Origin: Ctenosaura bakeri
Lineage: Eukaryota > Chordata > Lepidosauria > Squamata > Iguanidae
NCBI GenBank assembly: GCA_948474755.1
Contig: CAOLHI010000361.1
Span: forward strand, 868,001 to 932,000
DNA: 64,000 nt
Direction of reading: 5' to 3'
The notes below the pieces were generated by a model, which did not search any database, was not told where the DNA came from, and worked only from the letters and a program-made list of their open reading frames with translations. This document shows positions 11,330 through 20,823 of the stretch, one piece after another. The first letter of the stretch is position 1; each line of letters begins with the position of its first letter. Position numbers and translations under genes: made by a program.

Positions 11330-11816
11330 GGCCCTTTTCACACGCGGGGAGCCAAAACGGGGCGGCGCACACAGGGGCGGAGATTACCTGCGTGCGGTTT
11401 TCTCTGTCCCTGCGGGGAGCGCGGCTCCGCCGCTCCACACGCCACCGAATTTCGGCGGCGTTCGGCGGCGCCCAAAATGGCAGCTGGAGGCTTCTGGCAG
11501 CGCTCCGCCAATCAGGGCAGCGCGCCAGCCGGAAGCCCGCCCCCGGGCAGATCTGCAGAGATGCACTAATGCGTCTCTGCAGATTCACACCGGCAGCAGC
11601 TGCTGATTAGTGCGGGCGAGTTTCATAAAAACCACCTGGGAAGGTGGTTTTTAAAAAACTCGCAGCGCCACCCTTGCGGCGGCACTCGAGCGGCACTAGA
11701 GCGGTTGGAGGTGTGGAGCCTCACCTTTTCCAACCGCACTAGATCGCCCGGCGGTGTGAACGACCTCCGTCTCCCATCGTCTGGAGGCGGAGTTTTACCC
11801 CCGTGTGGAAATGGCC
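11330..11816. mobile_element. GC-rich inverted-repeat DNA element with 3-base target duplication CTA
   Basis: The termini are imperfect inverted repeats (GGCCCTTTTCACAC and GTGTGGAAATGGCC). Direct CTA repeats flank it (11327-11329 and 11817-11819), and copy B keeps the empty site near 42833. The inside is very GC- and CpG-rich. It has no transposase and is a non-autonomous element, perhaps PIF/Harbinger-like given the 3-base target. It could mimic a CpG island. Confidence 0.7.
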
Positions 11817-11819
11817 CTA

Positions 11820-12509
11820 GTTTTTAATGAAGAGCATTCTTGTTGAGTGTGAAGAGGGCAGCCCCCTCCACTTCAGGAGCCAGCCAAATCTTATTTGGAG
11901 TCAATTCACTTGTAAGGAACCTCCGTTCTATATTGTGTTCACTGGTTTAGCTCTAGTTTTCATTTGAATATGGAGCGCATAATCAGCTTCAACACCATCC
12001 TGATGTCCTTATTCAAGAGACCTGAACCATGCTTCGTTCAGACAACGAATCCCAGAATCCCTCAACCACCATACTTGGTTCTCATCCTGTCTGGGAGATT
12101 TGAGGAATTGCAGTCTGAAAAAGCACCTTTTTCAAGCTCTGTTTGAAAGCCAGGAAGCCTGCCATAGGGTCTCACCATAGAACATCACTATCTTGTGCAG
12201 CTTAGGCAGGCTTGGTGAAGGGCTCTGCTGTAATGTAGTTTCTATTGGGCTATAAGCTTCACTCATGTAAGTAAGTAAGGATTTGTGTTATATAGTTTTT
12301 ATATGGTGCCTAGATTTTTGAAGAAGATGTAAAGAAGTTGCAAGGCTTTCTCAGATGGGGATCTGGCATCAGAGTAGTCTAGCAAGATCTAGAGGGTCAC
12401 AGATTCCTGGTTCCTGCTCTATTGGATCAGACCAGCTTCTCACGATGATATACTATTTCACACAGTGGTTAACCTTAAGTCTCTGGGAAACCTATAAACA
12501 CAACAATAA
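11820..12509. other. Non-coding flank paralogous to 42835-43552
   Basis: No gene. It includes a short inverted-repeat-like unit around 12005-12145 that also occurs at 43018-43160. Bases 12305-12490 recur three more times in whole or part: at 43375-43552, 43728-43790 and 58070-58185. These mark the breakpoints of the later rearrangement in copy B. Confidence 0.65.
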
Positions 12510-13567
12510 GACCCTTTCCGCACCACACCACAGTAGCAGATTGTTCCGTTACAATCCCAGCATTGCCACTTCCATGATGGTGTTGGGTTAGGAACGCTCC
12601 CTACTGCACCCTTTCACCTTAAAGGGATGAATAGCATTATTCCCACCAGTGTTCCCTCTGCACTACAGTTTCAATGGCCAGTCCCTTTCCCTGCTCCACA
12701 GCTCCTGATTGGTTGGGCTTTTCTTTTCTAAGCTGTACTGGTGCAGCCACATTGTAACGTCATGACACACCAGTATGCTATTGCAGTTTTGCACTATAAT
12801 GCTAAAAAATGTATTTAACCTTTTAAAAAAAAATTAATTCAATGTTGATATCTGATATACAAAAGTCAACGTTTGTTTGCATCAGGTGAAGACCTCATAT
12901 GATTGGCTGCCTAAGAAGATTCTATGGAATCCCAAGGTTTGCAGTTTATGGAGGGGCCTTTAGAATTCTCAGCCAGAGAGCTCTTTGGCCTCAGTCAACT
13001 GTGTCTGTCTTGAATAGCAGCAAGGAGGAGGGCAGTGTATTCTCTCAGGAGCCCAATCTCTGTATGTTAATAACTCTGAAGACAGATTGGATTGGGGAAT
13101 ATGGGGGGAAGTTACAGGTACTGGACAACACAGTTTGGGGAATTAGAGACACAAGATCTCAAATCTTTCTAACAAGCAGTACCTATGTGAAAATAAAGTT
13201 CTGGACAAGGCTGGATATATACACTAGTTTAAAATAAACACGGAGAGGCAGTAGGTTCCAAACTTGCCACACCATGGGAGTCACTGATGGAGGGACATCC
13301 TGGGCATGCCCACACCCCACCCACTCCTGGATCCACAATGACAGGAAGTGCTATCAAGTGCTGCTACAGAACCACACTGAGCCAGCTGACAGGATTGTAG
13401 TGCTAAAGGTGGCTCTTAATTGATTTTTTCTGGAAATTAAATAAGGCTGATTTGCAATGCTTGGAAACATGACAGCAGCTGGATAGCAGTGACACCAAGT
13501 GATAGCACAGCTCTTGGATTAGGAACTATCTACTGTTGTGGCAGGATAATGACATGTGGAAAGGGCC
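12510..13567. mobile_element. Composite inverted-repeat DNA element, TAA target duplication, present in both copies
   Basis: Ends ACCCTTTCCGCACC and GTGGAAAGGGCC are inverted relative to each other. TAA flanks both sides (12507-12509 and 13568-13570). The paralogous element lies at about 58195-58891, so it was there before the duplication. The copy A version is longer and contains a nested piece near 12920-13010 of the short palindromic family seen at 45369 and 53947. No protein is encoded. Confidence 0.55.
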
Positions 13568-13714
13568 TAAGGCAACAGCCTCTCCCTTATTTGTTGTTTT
13601 TGGTGGCCTCTGAATATGGAGATCCCATATAATCAGAATGATGAATATCTGTTGTCATATCCATCTAAATCCCTTTAAAGCCATCTATGGCTCACTTTAG
13701 ATTGCCCTATTAGT

Positions 13715-13951
13715 CCTGAGCCAATGTGGGGTAGTGGTTTGTCCACTGGACTACAACTCTGGAGAGCAGGGTTCAAATCCCCACTAAACCATGGAAACCC
13801 TCTGGGTAACTTTGGGAAACTCACTCTTCCGGCCTCAGAGGAAGGTGAAGGCAAACCCCCTCTAAACAAATCTTGCCAAAAAAACTCTGTGAGGGTTTCA
13901 CCTTAGGGCTGTCAAAAGTCCGAAACGAAATGAAGGCGTACAACAACAATA
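13715..13951 (+). mobile_element. tRNA-derived SINE (Sauria-type), shared with 59028-59254
   Basis: Full-length head-to-tail copy. The tRNA-like head contains GTTCAAATCC as B box, the middle carries CAAACCCCCTCTAAACAAATC, and the 3' end is CAACAACAAT. The ortholog-like partner in copy B confirms an old insertion. Confidence 0.7.
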
Positions 13952-14167
13952 TCAGCCCACTTCAGGTGCTTATCTGTTCACATATAGGGCTAAAACTGGG
14001 AATAGAGACATGAAGGTACATGTAAGCCCACCCCCAAAGTTTGCTTTGGATGTTTAGCACACTTTGGGCTGCCTAGCAATCTTAGGGAATGGGGGTATGT
14101 ACACAGCTTAGCCCTATTTGCAAGCAGCACCTGCATATGATTTCTATGTCTCTAACATTAGATTAAC

Positions 14168-14335
14168 ACAGAGATAAGCAACTTGTGATCCTCCAGATGT
14201 CACCAGACTGCAATTCCCATCAACACCAGATGGCATAGCCAGTGCTGAAGGATCACAAGAATTGCTTTCCAATAATATCTCTGAAGTTGTTGACCTCTGG
14301 ACAAAACCAAGAGAAATAATACACAGTTAAGACTG
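14168..14335. repeat. Short inverted-repeat element plus flank, inverted copy at 43553-43720
   Basis: An element of the lizard type with CTGCAATTCCCATCAAC and a complementary half, plus about 60 bases of flank. The whole stretch is found in reverse orientation at 43553-43720. Because the match runs past the element into flank, it reflects rearrangement of the locus, not an independent insertion. Confidence 0.6.
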
Positions 14336-14339
14336 AATA

Positions 14340-15119
14340 GAACATTTTATTCTCTGTTCATCAATTCATGGAGAGTGGATTGGGGTGGATCATTTTTAAT
14401 TCCTAATTAAAACATCAGCTTCTTAAGTTCAGTTCAATATAAACTGTGTTAAGTTGTGTTATATTCCTCAAGCCTGAGTTCAGATATTTAACACTGTTCC
14501 TAGCCTATACATGTAAAATGTTACTATTTTTAGTGGATACTCAACATTACTAAACATATTTACTTTCCCTTGCCTTTGAATCCAGACCTGAGAAGGTGTA
14601 TTGAGGCAAAAGACAAGGGAGTGGCTGAGAGGCACAGACATGCCTTCCTTCTCCCCTCCGCAGTGCGGAGAAGGAATGCTCACACGTCAGGGCAAAAGGC
14701 AAGGGAATGGGAGGGAGGAGCCCCGGAATGGAATGAGAGTAGGATTGCAGGGGATTTATTAATCGTTTTTCCACTTTCACAAGGATTCTGTGCCTTGAAC
14801 CCGCACAAAACTGGAGGGGCCACTGTATTGGGCTCTATTATTCATTTTGCTTTGTTTGAAGTTACCTGAAGCTGTATAGTTTTCTGAATGGTTTCTTTTA
14901 CTTGCTTCCCTCTCTTCCCTTTCTTGACAGATCTAAGAAAAGTTATTTTTGGGGACTACAATTCCTAGAATTCCTCATGCAGCATGACTAGTGACCAGGC
15001 TAGCTAGGGGCTTTTGGAAGTTGGATATATTTTTATTTAATTTACTTTCCCTAGCTTTGTTATTAAATAAATTATTGTTGGGAAATATTTTTTAACTTCC
15101 ATGTTTTAGTCAGTTTTCA
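14340..15119. other. Non-coding sequence, nothing recognised
   Basis: I see no gene, RNA or clear repeat here. The open frames at 14480-14869 on both strands overlap one another and lack any recognisable motif. Confidence 0.5.
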
Positions 15120-15778
15120 AAGTTCCATGATGAACATTTGTACATGCAATTTTCCCAAAGAGGAAGACAACAAATTAACTTTATCCGGCTTCACCACTCA
15201 CTGGCTCCCACAAAGACAATTGTTGAAGAAATATAAAATTGACATGAAAACAGAAGGAACAGAAACAAAAGAGAAATTATTTGACAAAACCAGAGACTGA
15301 ACATCTGATTGGAAAAATAGATCAACTTTTATAAAGTCTTGAACTGGAACAAGAGATAATCAAAGAAAATATGATAATGTGGGCCCAAAATATAGGTCAC
15401 TCTATTCCATTAGATACTTGGGAAAAATCCTGGAGAGAAACAGCAAGATTTATGAAAGGTACAGCCCTAAAAGAAAATTACTATATTTTTCATAGATGGT
15501 ATTTTACACCATCACAAATGTCTAAGATGAGCAATAACACTAATAATTTTTGTTGGAAGTGTAACCAAAAAGCATTTCTAGCATTTATGGTGGAGCTGGT
15601 TAGAAGGGAAGAAATTTTGGAAATTAATCCATGAAAAGATAACCATTACCTTTCAAATCTCCTTTCCACTGAAACTTGAAATATACTCATTGAATATGGT
15701 AGATGAAATTGGAAAACTGAAGAAAAGTTACTGTAAAATAATTCTTTACATGATTACAGTGGCCAGGATGACATATCG
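15120..15778 (+). pseudogene. L1 ORF2 C-terminal fragment, left part, interrupted by a CR1
   Basis: Frames here match the C-terminal third of L1 ORF2, for example MWAQNIGHSIPL, NYYIFHRWYFTPSQM and the Cys knuckle CWKCNQ. The same motifs occur in the L1 at 39137-39502. The reading breaks several times. The L1 resumes after the CR1 at about 17765 with a TPTEEEWLLKL segment in its own frame, so the CR1 inserted into an older L1. Confidence 0.75.
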
Positions 15779-17649
15779 TGACATAAAGAAACCGGAATGG
15801 TTGACGAAGGAACTCTCAGCTCAGCTAAGTGTTAAAACAAACATGTACAGGAAATGGAAGAATGGAGAAACCACCAAAGAGGAATTCAAGCAAATAGCCA
15901 AGAGATGTAGGGAGAAGGTCAGAAAAGCGCAGAATGAACTCAGACTTGCCAGAGACACCAAAAACAATAAAAAGGGCTTTTTTGGATATGTCTGCAGAAA
16001 AAGGCAAAACAAGGAAATGATAAGATCACTGCGTGGAGAAGGTGACTAATTAATAACGGGGGAAGGTGAGAAGGCAGGACAACTCAATTATCTTCTTTGC
16101 CTCAGTTTTCTCCCAGAAGGATAGAAGTACCCAACCTGGGGCATGGGGTGCAGGTGAGGAAGTGAGGGAAATGCAGCACAGAATAAGCAGAGAAGTAGTA
16201 CAGGAATATCTGGCTAAACTAGATGAATTCAAGTCCCCAGGGCCAGATGAATTACATCCAAGGATATTAAAAGAACTGGTAGAAGTCATTTCTGAACCAC
16301 TTGCAATAATCTTTCAGAACTCTTGGAGAACAGGAGAAGTCCCAGCAGAGTGGAGGAGGGCAAATGTTGTCCCCATCTTCAAGAAGGAGAAAAAGGAGAA
16401 CCCTAATAATTATCGCCTGGTCAGCCTGACATCAATTCCAGGAAAGATCCTAGAGCAGATTGTTAAACAGTCAGTTTGTAATTACTTGGAAAGCAATGTC
16501 GCAATCACTAGAAGCCAGCATGGATTTCTCAGAAATAAGTCATGCCGGACTAATCTTATCCCTTTTTATGATAGGGTTACAAGTTTGATAGATGAAGGGA
16601 ATGCTGTAGATGTAACATATCTTGACCTCAGTAAGGCCTTTGACAAAGTTCCCCATGACATTCTTGCAAAGAACCTAGTAAAATGCAGACTAGACAGGGC
16701 TACTGGTAGGTGGATTTGTAATTGGTTGACCAACCGAACCCAAAGGGTGCTCACCAATGGCTGCTTTTCATCCTGGAGAGAAGTGACTCGTGGGGTGCCA
16801 CAGGGTTCTGTCCTGAGCCCAGTGCTATTCAACATCTTCATCAATGACTTGGATAAAGGAGTGGAGGGCGTGCTGATCAAATTTGCAGATGATACCAAAT
16901 TGGGAGGGGTTGCTAATACACCAGAGGACAGGATCAAATTTCAAAAAGACCTTGACAGATTGGAGAGCTGGGCCAAAGGTAACAAAATGAATTTCAACAG
17001 AGAGAAATGTAAGGTCCTGCACTTGGGCAGAAAAAATGGAATGCACAAATACAGGATGGGGGACACATGGCTGGATAGCAGTACATGTGAGAGGGATCTA
17101 GGAGTCTTGGTAGATCACACGCTGAACATGAGTCAGCAGTGTGATGCGGCAGCCAAGAAAGCCAACACAATTCTTGGTTGCATCAATAGGAGTACAGCGT
17201 CGAGATAGAGGGAGGTAATGGTACCACTCTATTCTGCATTGGTTAGGCCTCATTTGGAATCCTGTGTCCAGTTCTGGGCACCTCAATTCAAGAAGGATAT
17301 CGACAAGCTTGAATGTGTTCAGAGGAGAGCAACCAAAATGTTATAGGATCTGGAAGCCATGCCCTATGAAGAACAGCTTAGGGAGCTGGGTATGTTTAGT
17401 CTGCAGAAGAGAAGGTTAAGAGGGGACATGATAGCCATGTTTAAATATTCAAAAGGATGTCATGTTGAGGAGGGAGCAGGCTTATTTTCTGCCAGTCCAG
17501 AGACTAGGACAAGGAGCAATGGATTCAAGCTGCAGGAAAGGAGATTCCACTTAAACCTCAGGAACAACTTCCTGACAGTCAGAGCTGTCCAGCAGTGGAA
17601 TATGCTGGCTCGGAGTGTGGTAGAGTCTCCTTCTTTGGAGATTTTTTAG
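15779..17649 (+). pseudogene. CR1 ORF2 reverse transcriptase, broken
   Basis: The main open piece is 16066-17208 and carries the reverse transcriptase motifs SPGPDELHP, LDLSKAFDKVPH, GVPQGSVLSPVLF and FADDT. 15779-16049 gives the upstream linker, separated by an in-frame stop. 17359-17649 gives the C-terminal end, separated by a stop at 17206-17208 and another at 17344-17346. The endonuclease is absent because of 5' truncation. In the CR1 family this enzyme copies the element RNA at a nicked target; this copy cannot. Confidence 0.85.
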
Positions 17650-17764
17650 AGGAGGCTGGATAGCCATCTGTTGGGAATGCTTTGATGGGTGTTCCTGCAT
17701 GGCAGGGGGTTGGACCTGATGGCCCCTGGGATCTCTTCCAACTCTATGATTCTAGGATTCTATA
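15779..17764 (+). mobile_element. CR1-type LINE, 5'-truncated, inserted into an L1
   Basis: The element runs from within the region preceding the reverse transcriptase (IKKPEWLTKELS...) to the CR1 3' end, whose last bases are the short ATTCTATG-type repeat units near 17745-17764. It has no poly(A) tail, as usual for CR1. The related antisense copy at 59264-64000 provides the missing 5' part. Confidence 0.88.
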
Positions 17765-18665
17765 TGTTCATAGGTGAAAACAAGAGTTGACACCAACAGA
17801 AGAGGAGTGGCTACTGAAACTATGATATGGTTGAGTTGGACAAAAAATATAAATATATTTTTAAAATATATGAAAGCTTTTCATGAGATATGTTGTATCC
17901 CCATACATTTCATTATTATAATTTATATATGTCTCTGTGTCTCTTATAAGGAATTAATTTAACCTCTAGTTGGCTAGCAAAGCTGAATTACTGTGTTGCA
18001 AAATGATGCATGTCTAAAAAATGTGTCACCAACATGAAAAGTTTGGAAAGCTCTGCACTAAACAGTTCAAAGAATGGAAGATAATTTTCCCCTTATGGGA
18101 AACAAAATGTGGGAAAATCAGCTGCAATAGGACTTTAGGTTTGATTATAAAACAAGATTGATCTATGAAATAGTTAAAAATTAAACAGGTAAAAACCAAG
18201 AGGTTATTAATATTAATGTACTAATGTATTTTATTCTATTAGGATAATAAGATATCAACAATAATTTTTATTTTTCTGCATTGTAATCAATAATTTACAT
18301 GCCATTTTTAAGCAGTAGAGTTCTATGGAGGTTAAATATATGCTGGTTATATATGTTGGTAAACAATAGGTAACATATCACCTTCTGCTCTGTTAGATGA
18401 ATGCCTAATCAAAAAAAGGGGAGAGTGGTTTCAATCTTTTCCATTTTTACTTTTTTTTTCTTTTTCCTTTGTTCGGTTGATCTTGTAATAATAGGTTAGA
18501 AAATATATATTTGGTATTATTCCTATATAACTTTTTTCTGTTACTTTTTTTCCTGCAAATATTTTTTGATTGTCAGTTGTAATGCAATATTGTATTACAT
18601 ATGTGTTGATAACAATGCTACTAAATCTTTTTTTATTTACAATGCAATAAAAAAATTAAAAACAT
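17765..18665 (+). mobile_element. 3' part of the split L1, with a hAT-like remnant inside
   Basis: After the CR1, the L1 continues with its ORF2 end and an AT-rich 3' region finishing in AATAAA and an A-rich tail near 18645-18665. Inside it, about 17850-18063, lies a segment matching the right part of the hAT element at 37093-37396, ending GTTTGGAAAGCTCTGC. A near copy of the L1 end, with AATAAA, recurs at 19018-19090. Confidence 0.55.
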
Positions 18666-18690
18666 CTGGCTCACTTAATTTGCTAAAGGG

Positions 18691-18800
18691 GAATAATAGC
18701 ACTATAATAGTCTAGCATGGAAATGGCCCTAGAGGCACTGTTCTCCGAATAGATACGAGTTGCAAAATAAGATGTGACCACGAACTACGGCAAAATCAAA
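18691..18800 (+). repeat. Duplicate of the caspase upstream segment 20240-20350
   Basis: About 110 bases match 20240-20350 with few changes. Both start in the right arm of a palindromic element and run through unique sequence with CTAGAGGC, GCAAAATAAGATG and ACTACGGC. The partner lies 182 bases before the caspase start codon. The duplicate stops short of the ISRE-like site. It may be a remnant of an older copy of the gene's upstream region. Confidence 0.6.
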
Positions 18801-19367
18801 TTTCTTCATCCTAATCACAATCTGTATCTCATGCTTTTATGCTTTGTATTACATTGTACTTTAGGATGTGTATGCATTTTAAAGAAGCATATGTATTTTA
18901 AAGATGCATATGTTTTAATGATTACACATCTAATGACCATGTTTTTAATGGTTTTGATGACTATGCTTTTATTCCTCTGTTTGGGTCTGTGACTGTACCA
19001 TAAAATAATGATGATGACAATGCTACTAATAATCTTTTTTTTATTTATTTACAATGCAATAAAAATAATGTTTTTTAAAAAATCTGCCTCATTTAATCTG
19101 TTGATGGTCATTTCCAAGTGATCTTCAAAAGACCTGCCGATCTTTCAACTGGCTTCTCAGTTCATTCGCCTTAAGGCTCTTAAGAGGCGGACAGGCTGGA
19201 GGTGGACCGAACGAGCATCGCTGGCGCCTGGGCAGAAAAAGGCTGTTAAGTCAGGAGAGTTCATAGCCCATTTGATTCCGGGTTAACAGAGTGGAGCGAG
19301 TCAGACAGCGGGACCCTTGAGGGTATTAGAAAAGGGTAAGAAGTCATTAGCTGTTAAATGCACAAGT
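18801..19367. other. Non-coding, partly L1 3'-end-like
   Basis: 18801-19017 shows nothing recognisable. 19018-19090 repeats the L1 3' end of 18610-18680, including AATAAA. 19091-19367 is moderately GC-rich without a convincing gene. Confidence 0.4.
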
Positions 19368-19795
19368 GGGACCCCCCTATCCGCAGGGGATTGGTTCTGG
19401 GTGGCCCTGCAGATACTGAAATCTGCGGATAGTACCAAACACTTTGTCCCGCCAGCTGCCCTGGGCCCAAATGTGGGAGTGGCAGGTGGGAAAACAGCGG
19501 GGAGGGCGGGATCTTGTGCTTCCCACTATTTTCCCACTGGCTGCTGCCATAATTGGGCCTAGCGGCTGGAGGTGAGAAAACAGCAAGGAGCATGGTCCCA
19601 TGATCCCCGCCGTTTTCCCTCCTCCTGCTGCCAGCCCTGGGCCTGATCGCAGCGGCGGCTGGTGGGAAAACAACGGGGAGTGCGGAATTGCGCTCCTCAC
19701 CACCTCCTGCCACCCAGCCCAGGCGGATCCCAGCCAACCGTGGATAACTGAATCTGCAGATCATGAATCCACGGAGATGGGATCCTACTGTGCTA
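19368..19795. mobile_element. Tigger/pogo-like inverted-repeat element with internal GC-rich tandem repeats
   Basis: The ends carry the CCTATCCGCAGGGGATTGG and complementary ATCCACGG..ATGGGATCC signatures of mariner/Tigger-type miniature elements. Inside, from about 19440 to 19720, about three degenerate units of roughly 100 bases recur, each with GGTGGGAAAACA(A/G)CGGGGAG-like and TTTTCCC motifs. No transposase is present. Confidence 0.5.
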
Positions 19796-20134
19796 TATTT
19801 TTGTGTTTTCCTACCAGAGAATAGAGAAGTGCTTGGAGGATTTTGTGCCTCAGTGGTAAAAGAGTTTCAATGCTGCACTCCTTGAAAGGTGTGCCTCTGT
19901 TGAGTTTACTATGGAGCCTCAGGCTGCAGAATTTTTGAGGCGGTCCCCACACAGACTTGAAAGGGATGCACTAACCCTTCCCATCTTCTCAGTTCACTTT
20001 AGGACCCACTGTTTGACCTCCTCAAAAGCAGAAATGAGGGGTTTCCCCAGAAATCAATGGAGATGCCAGAATGTAAACCTGTGCTCTCAGGTGCACTTAG
20101 GTGCCGTATTAATGCCAGAGTCTGAAATGACCTA
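19796..20134. other. Upstream region of the caspase gene, nothing recognised
   Basis: Unique-looking sequence between two DNA elements. No TATA box or coding exon is evident. Confidence 0.4.
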
Positions 20135-20277
20135 GGCCATTTCCACACTAGACTGTTATAGTGCTATTATTCCACTTTCAACCTCCTATGGCATCCTGGG
20201 GTTTGCAGTTTCAGGAGGGGCCATAGGAGGTTGAAAGTGGAATAATAGCACTATAACAGTCTAGTGTGGAAACAGCC
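20135..20277. mobile_element. Short palindromic DNA element, CTA target duplication, in the caspase promoter region
   Basis: The arms are about 58 bases long and complementary, with a spacer of about 30 bases. CTA flanks both sides (20132-20134 and 20278-20280). Its inner right edge forms the first part of the duplicated promoter segment. It is a non-autonomous member of the family also seen at 20869, 45369 and 53947. Confidence 0.7.
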
Positions 20278-20531
20278 CTAGAGGCTCTGTTCTCCGGCTA
20301 GATAGGAGCTGCAAAATAAGATGCGACCGCGAAACTACGGCGAAATCAAGATCTCCTTGTTGACTTATTAAGCCCAAAAGGCAGGAAAGAAGAAACTGCT
20401 ATGGGCCTGTCGCTTCACGCCTACCTGCTTCCTGCGAAAGTGAAACCATTGAAGCAAACGCGGAGCTTTCGAAATTTAAAGTGGTAAAAGCAAGAGTGCT
20501 GTAGAAAAGCAGGGGGAGTTCTTTTACGCAA
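20278..20531 (+). promoter_or_regulatory. Proximal upstream region/5' UTR of the PYD-caspase
   Basis: These 254 bases separate the palindromic element from the start codon. They hold the ISRE-like site at 20436-20446 and no TATA box that I can recognise. The transcription start and any upstream non-coding exon cannot be placed from sequence alone. Confidence 0.5.
20436..20446 (+). promoter_or_regulatory. ISRE/IRF-type site GAAAGTGAAAC
   Basis: It fits the GAAANNGAAAC core bound by IRF factors and ISGF3. A TTCNNNNGAA arrangement (20429-20438), the spacing of some STAT sites, overlaps its 5' edge. It lies 86 bases before the ATG, suggesting interferon control as known for several inflammatory caspase genes. 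Binding is inferred from the motif only. Confidence 0.5.
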
Positions 20532-20823
20532 ATGGAACAGGAGAAAATCAAAGCTGTCTTGGATGAACTGGATAAGGAGGAGTTCGAGGACCTAAAGTTC
20601 TATCTGAAGGCTTTTTCTCAAGGGGAAGCAAAGAACGGCGGAAGCCCCGCCATCCCTAAGAGTGCGCTCCAGAAGACAAACACCTCTTCGGAGCTGGCCG
20701 AACTCCTGATGGAACGTTATCCGGGGCGAGCTGTAACGGTGCTCACGGAGTTGCTAGAGAAAATGCGCCGCAATGACCTACTAAATAGTTTGAAGAAATG
20801 GCCAACCTATCAAGAGCCTCCAG
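20532..20823 (+). CDS. CASP15: Caspase exon 1: start codon and pyrin domain
   Basis: Residues 1-97 plus one base. Hallmarks of a PYD are visible: an amphipathic first helix (IKAVLDELDKEEFEDLKFYL), the IPKSALQK segment, the ELAELLMERY helix, and the LLEKMRRNDLLNSLK end. The PYD family folds as a six-helix bundle of the death-domain class and binds other PYDs such as ASC. The chosen ATG has G at +4, and the domain starts immediately after it. The exon ends CAG with donor GTGAGT at 20824; phase 1. Confidence 0.88.

Noticed and set aside
11330..11816. CpG-rich block that looks like a promoter island
   Set aside because: It has terminal inverted repeats, CTA target duplications and an empty site in copy B, so it is an inserted element. 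No exon follows it.
12899..13237. 112-codon open frame on the + strand
   Set aside because: It lies inside an inverted-repeat DNA element, contains a translated piece of the palindromic family, and has no protein motif.
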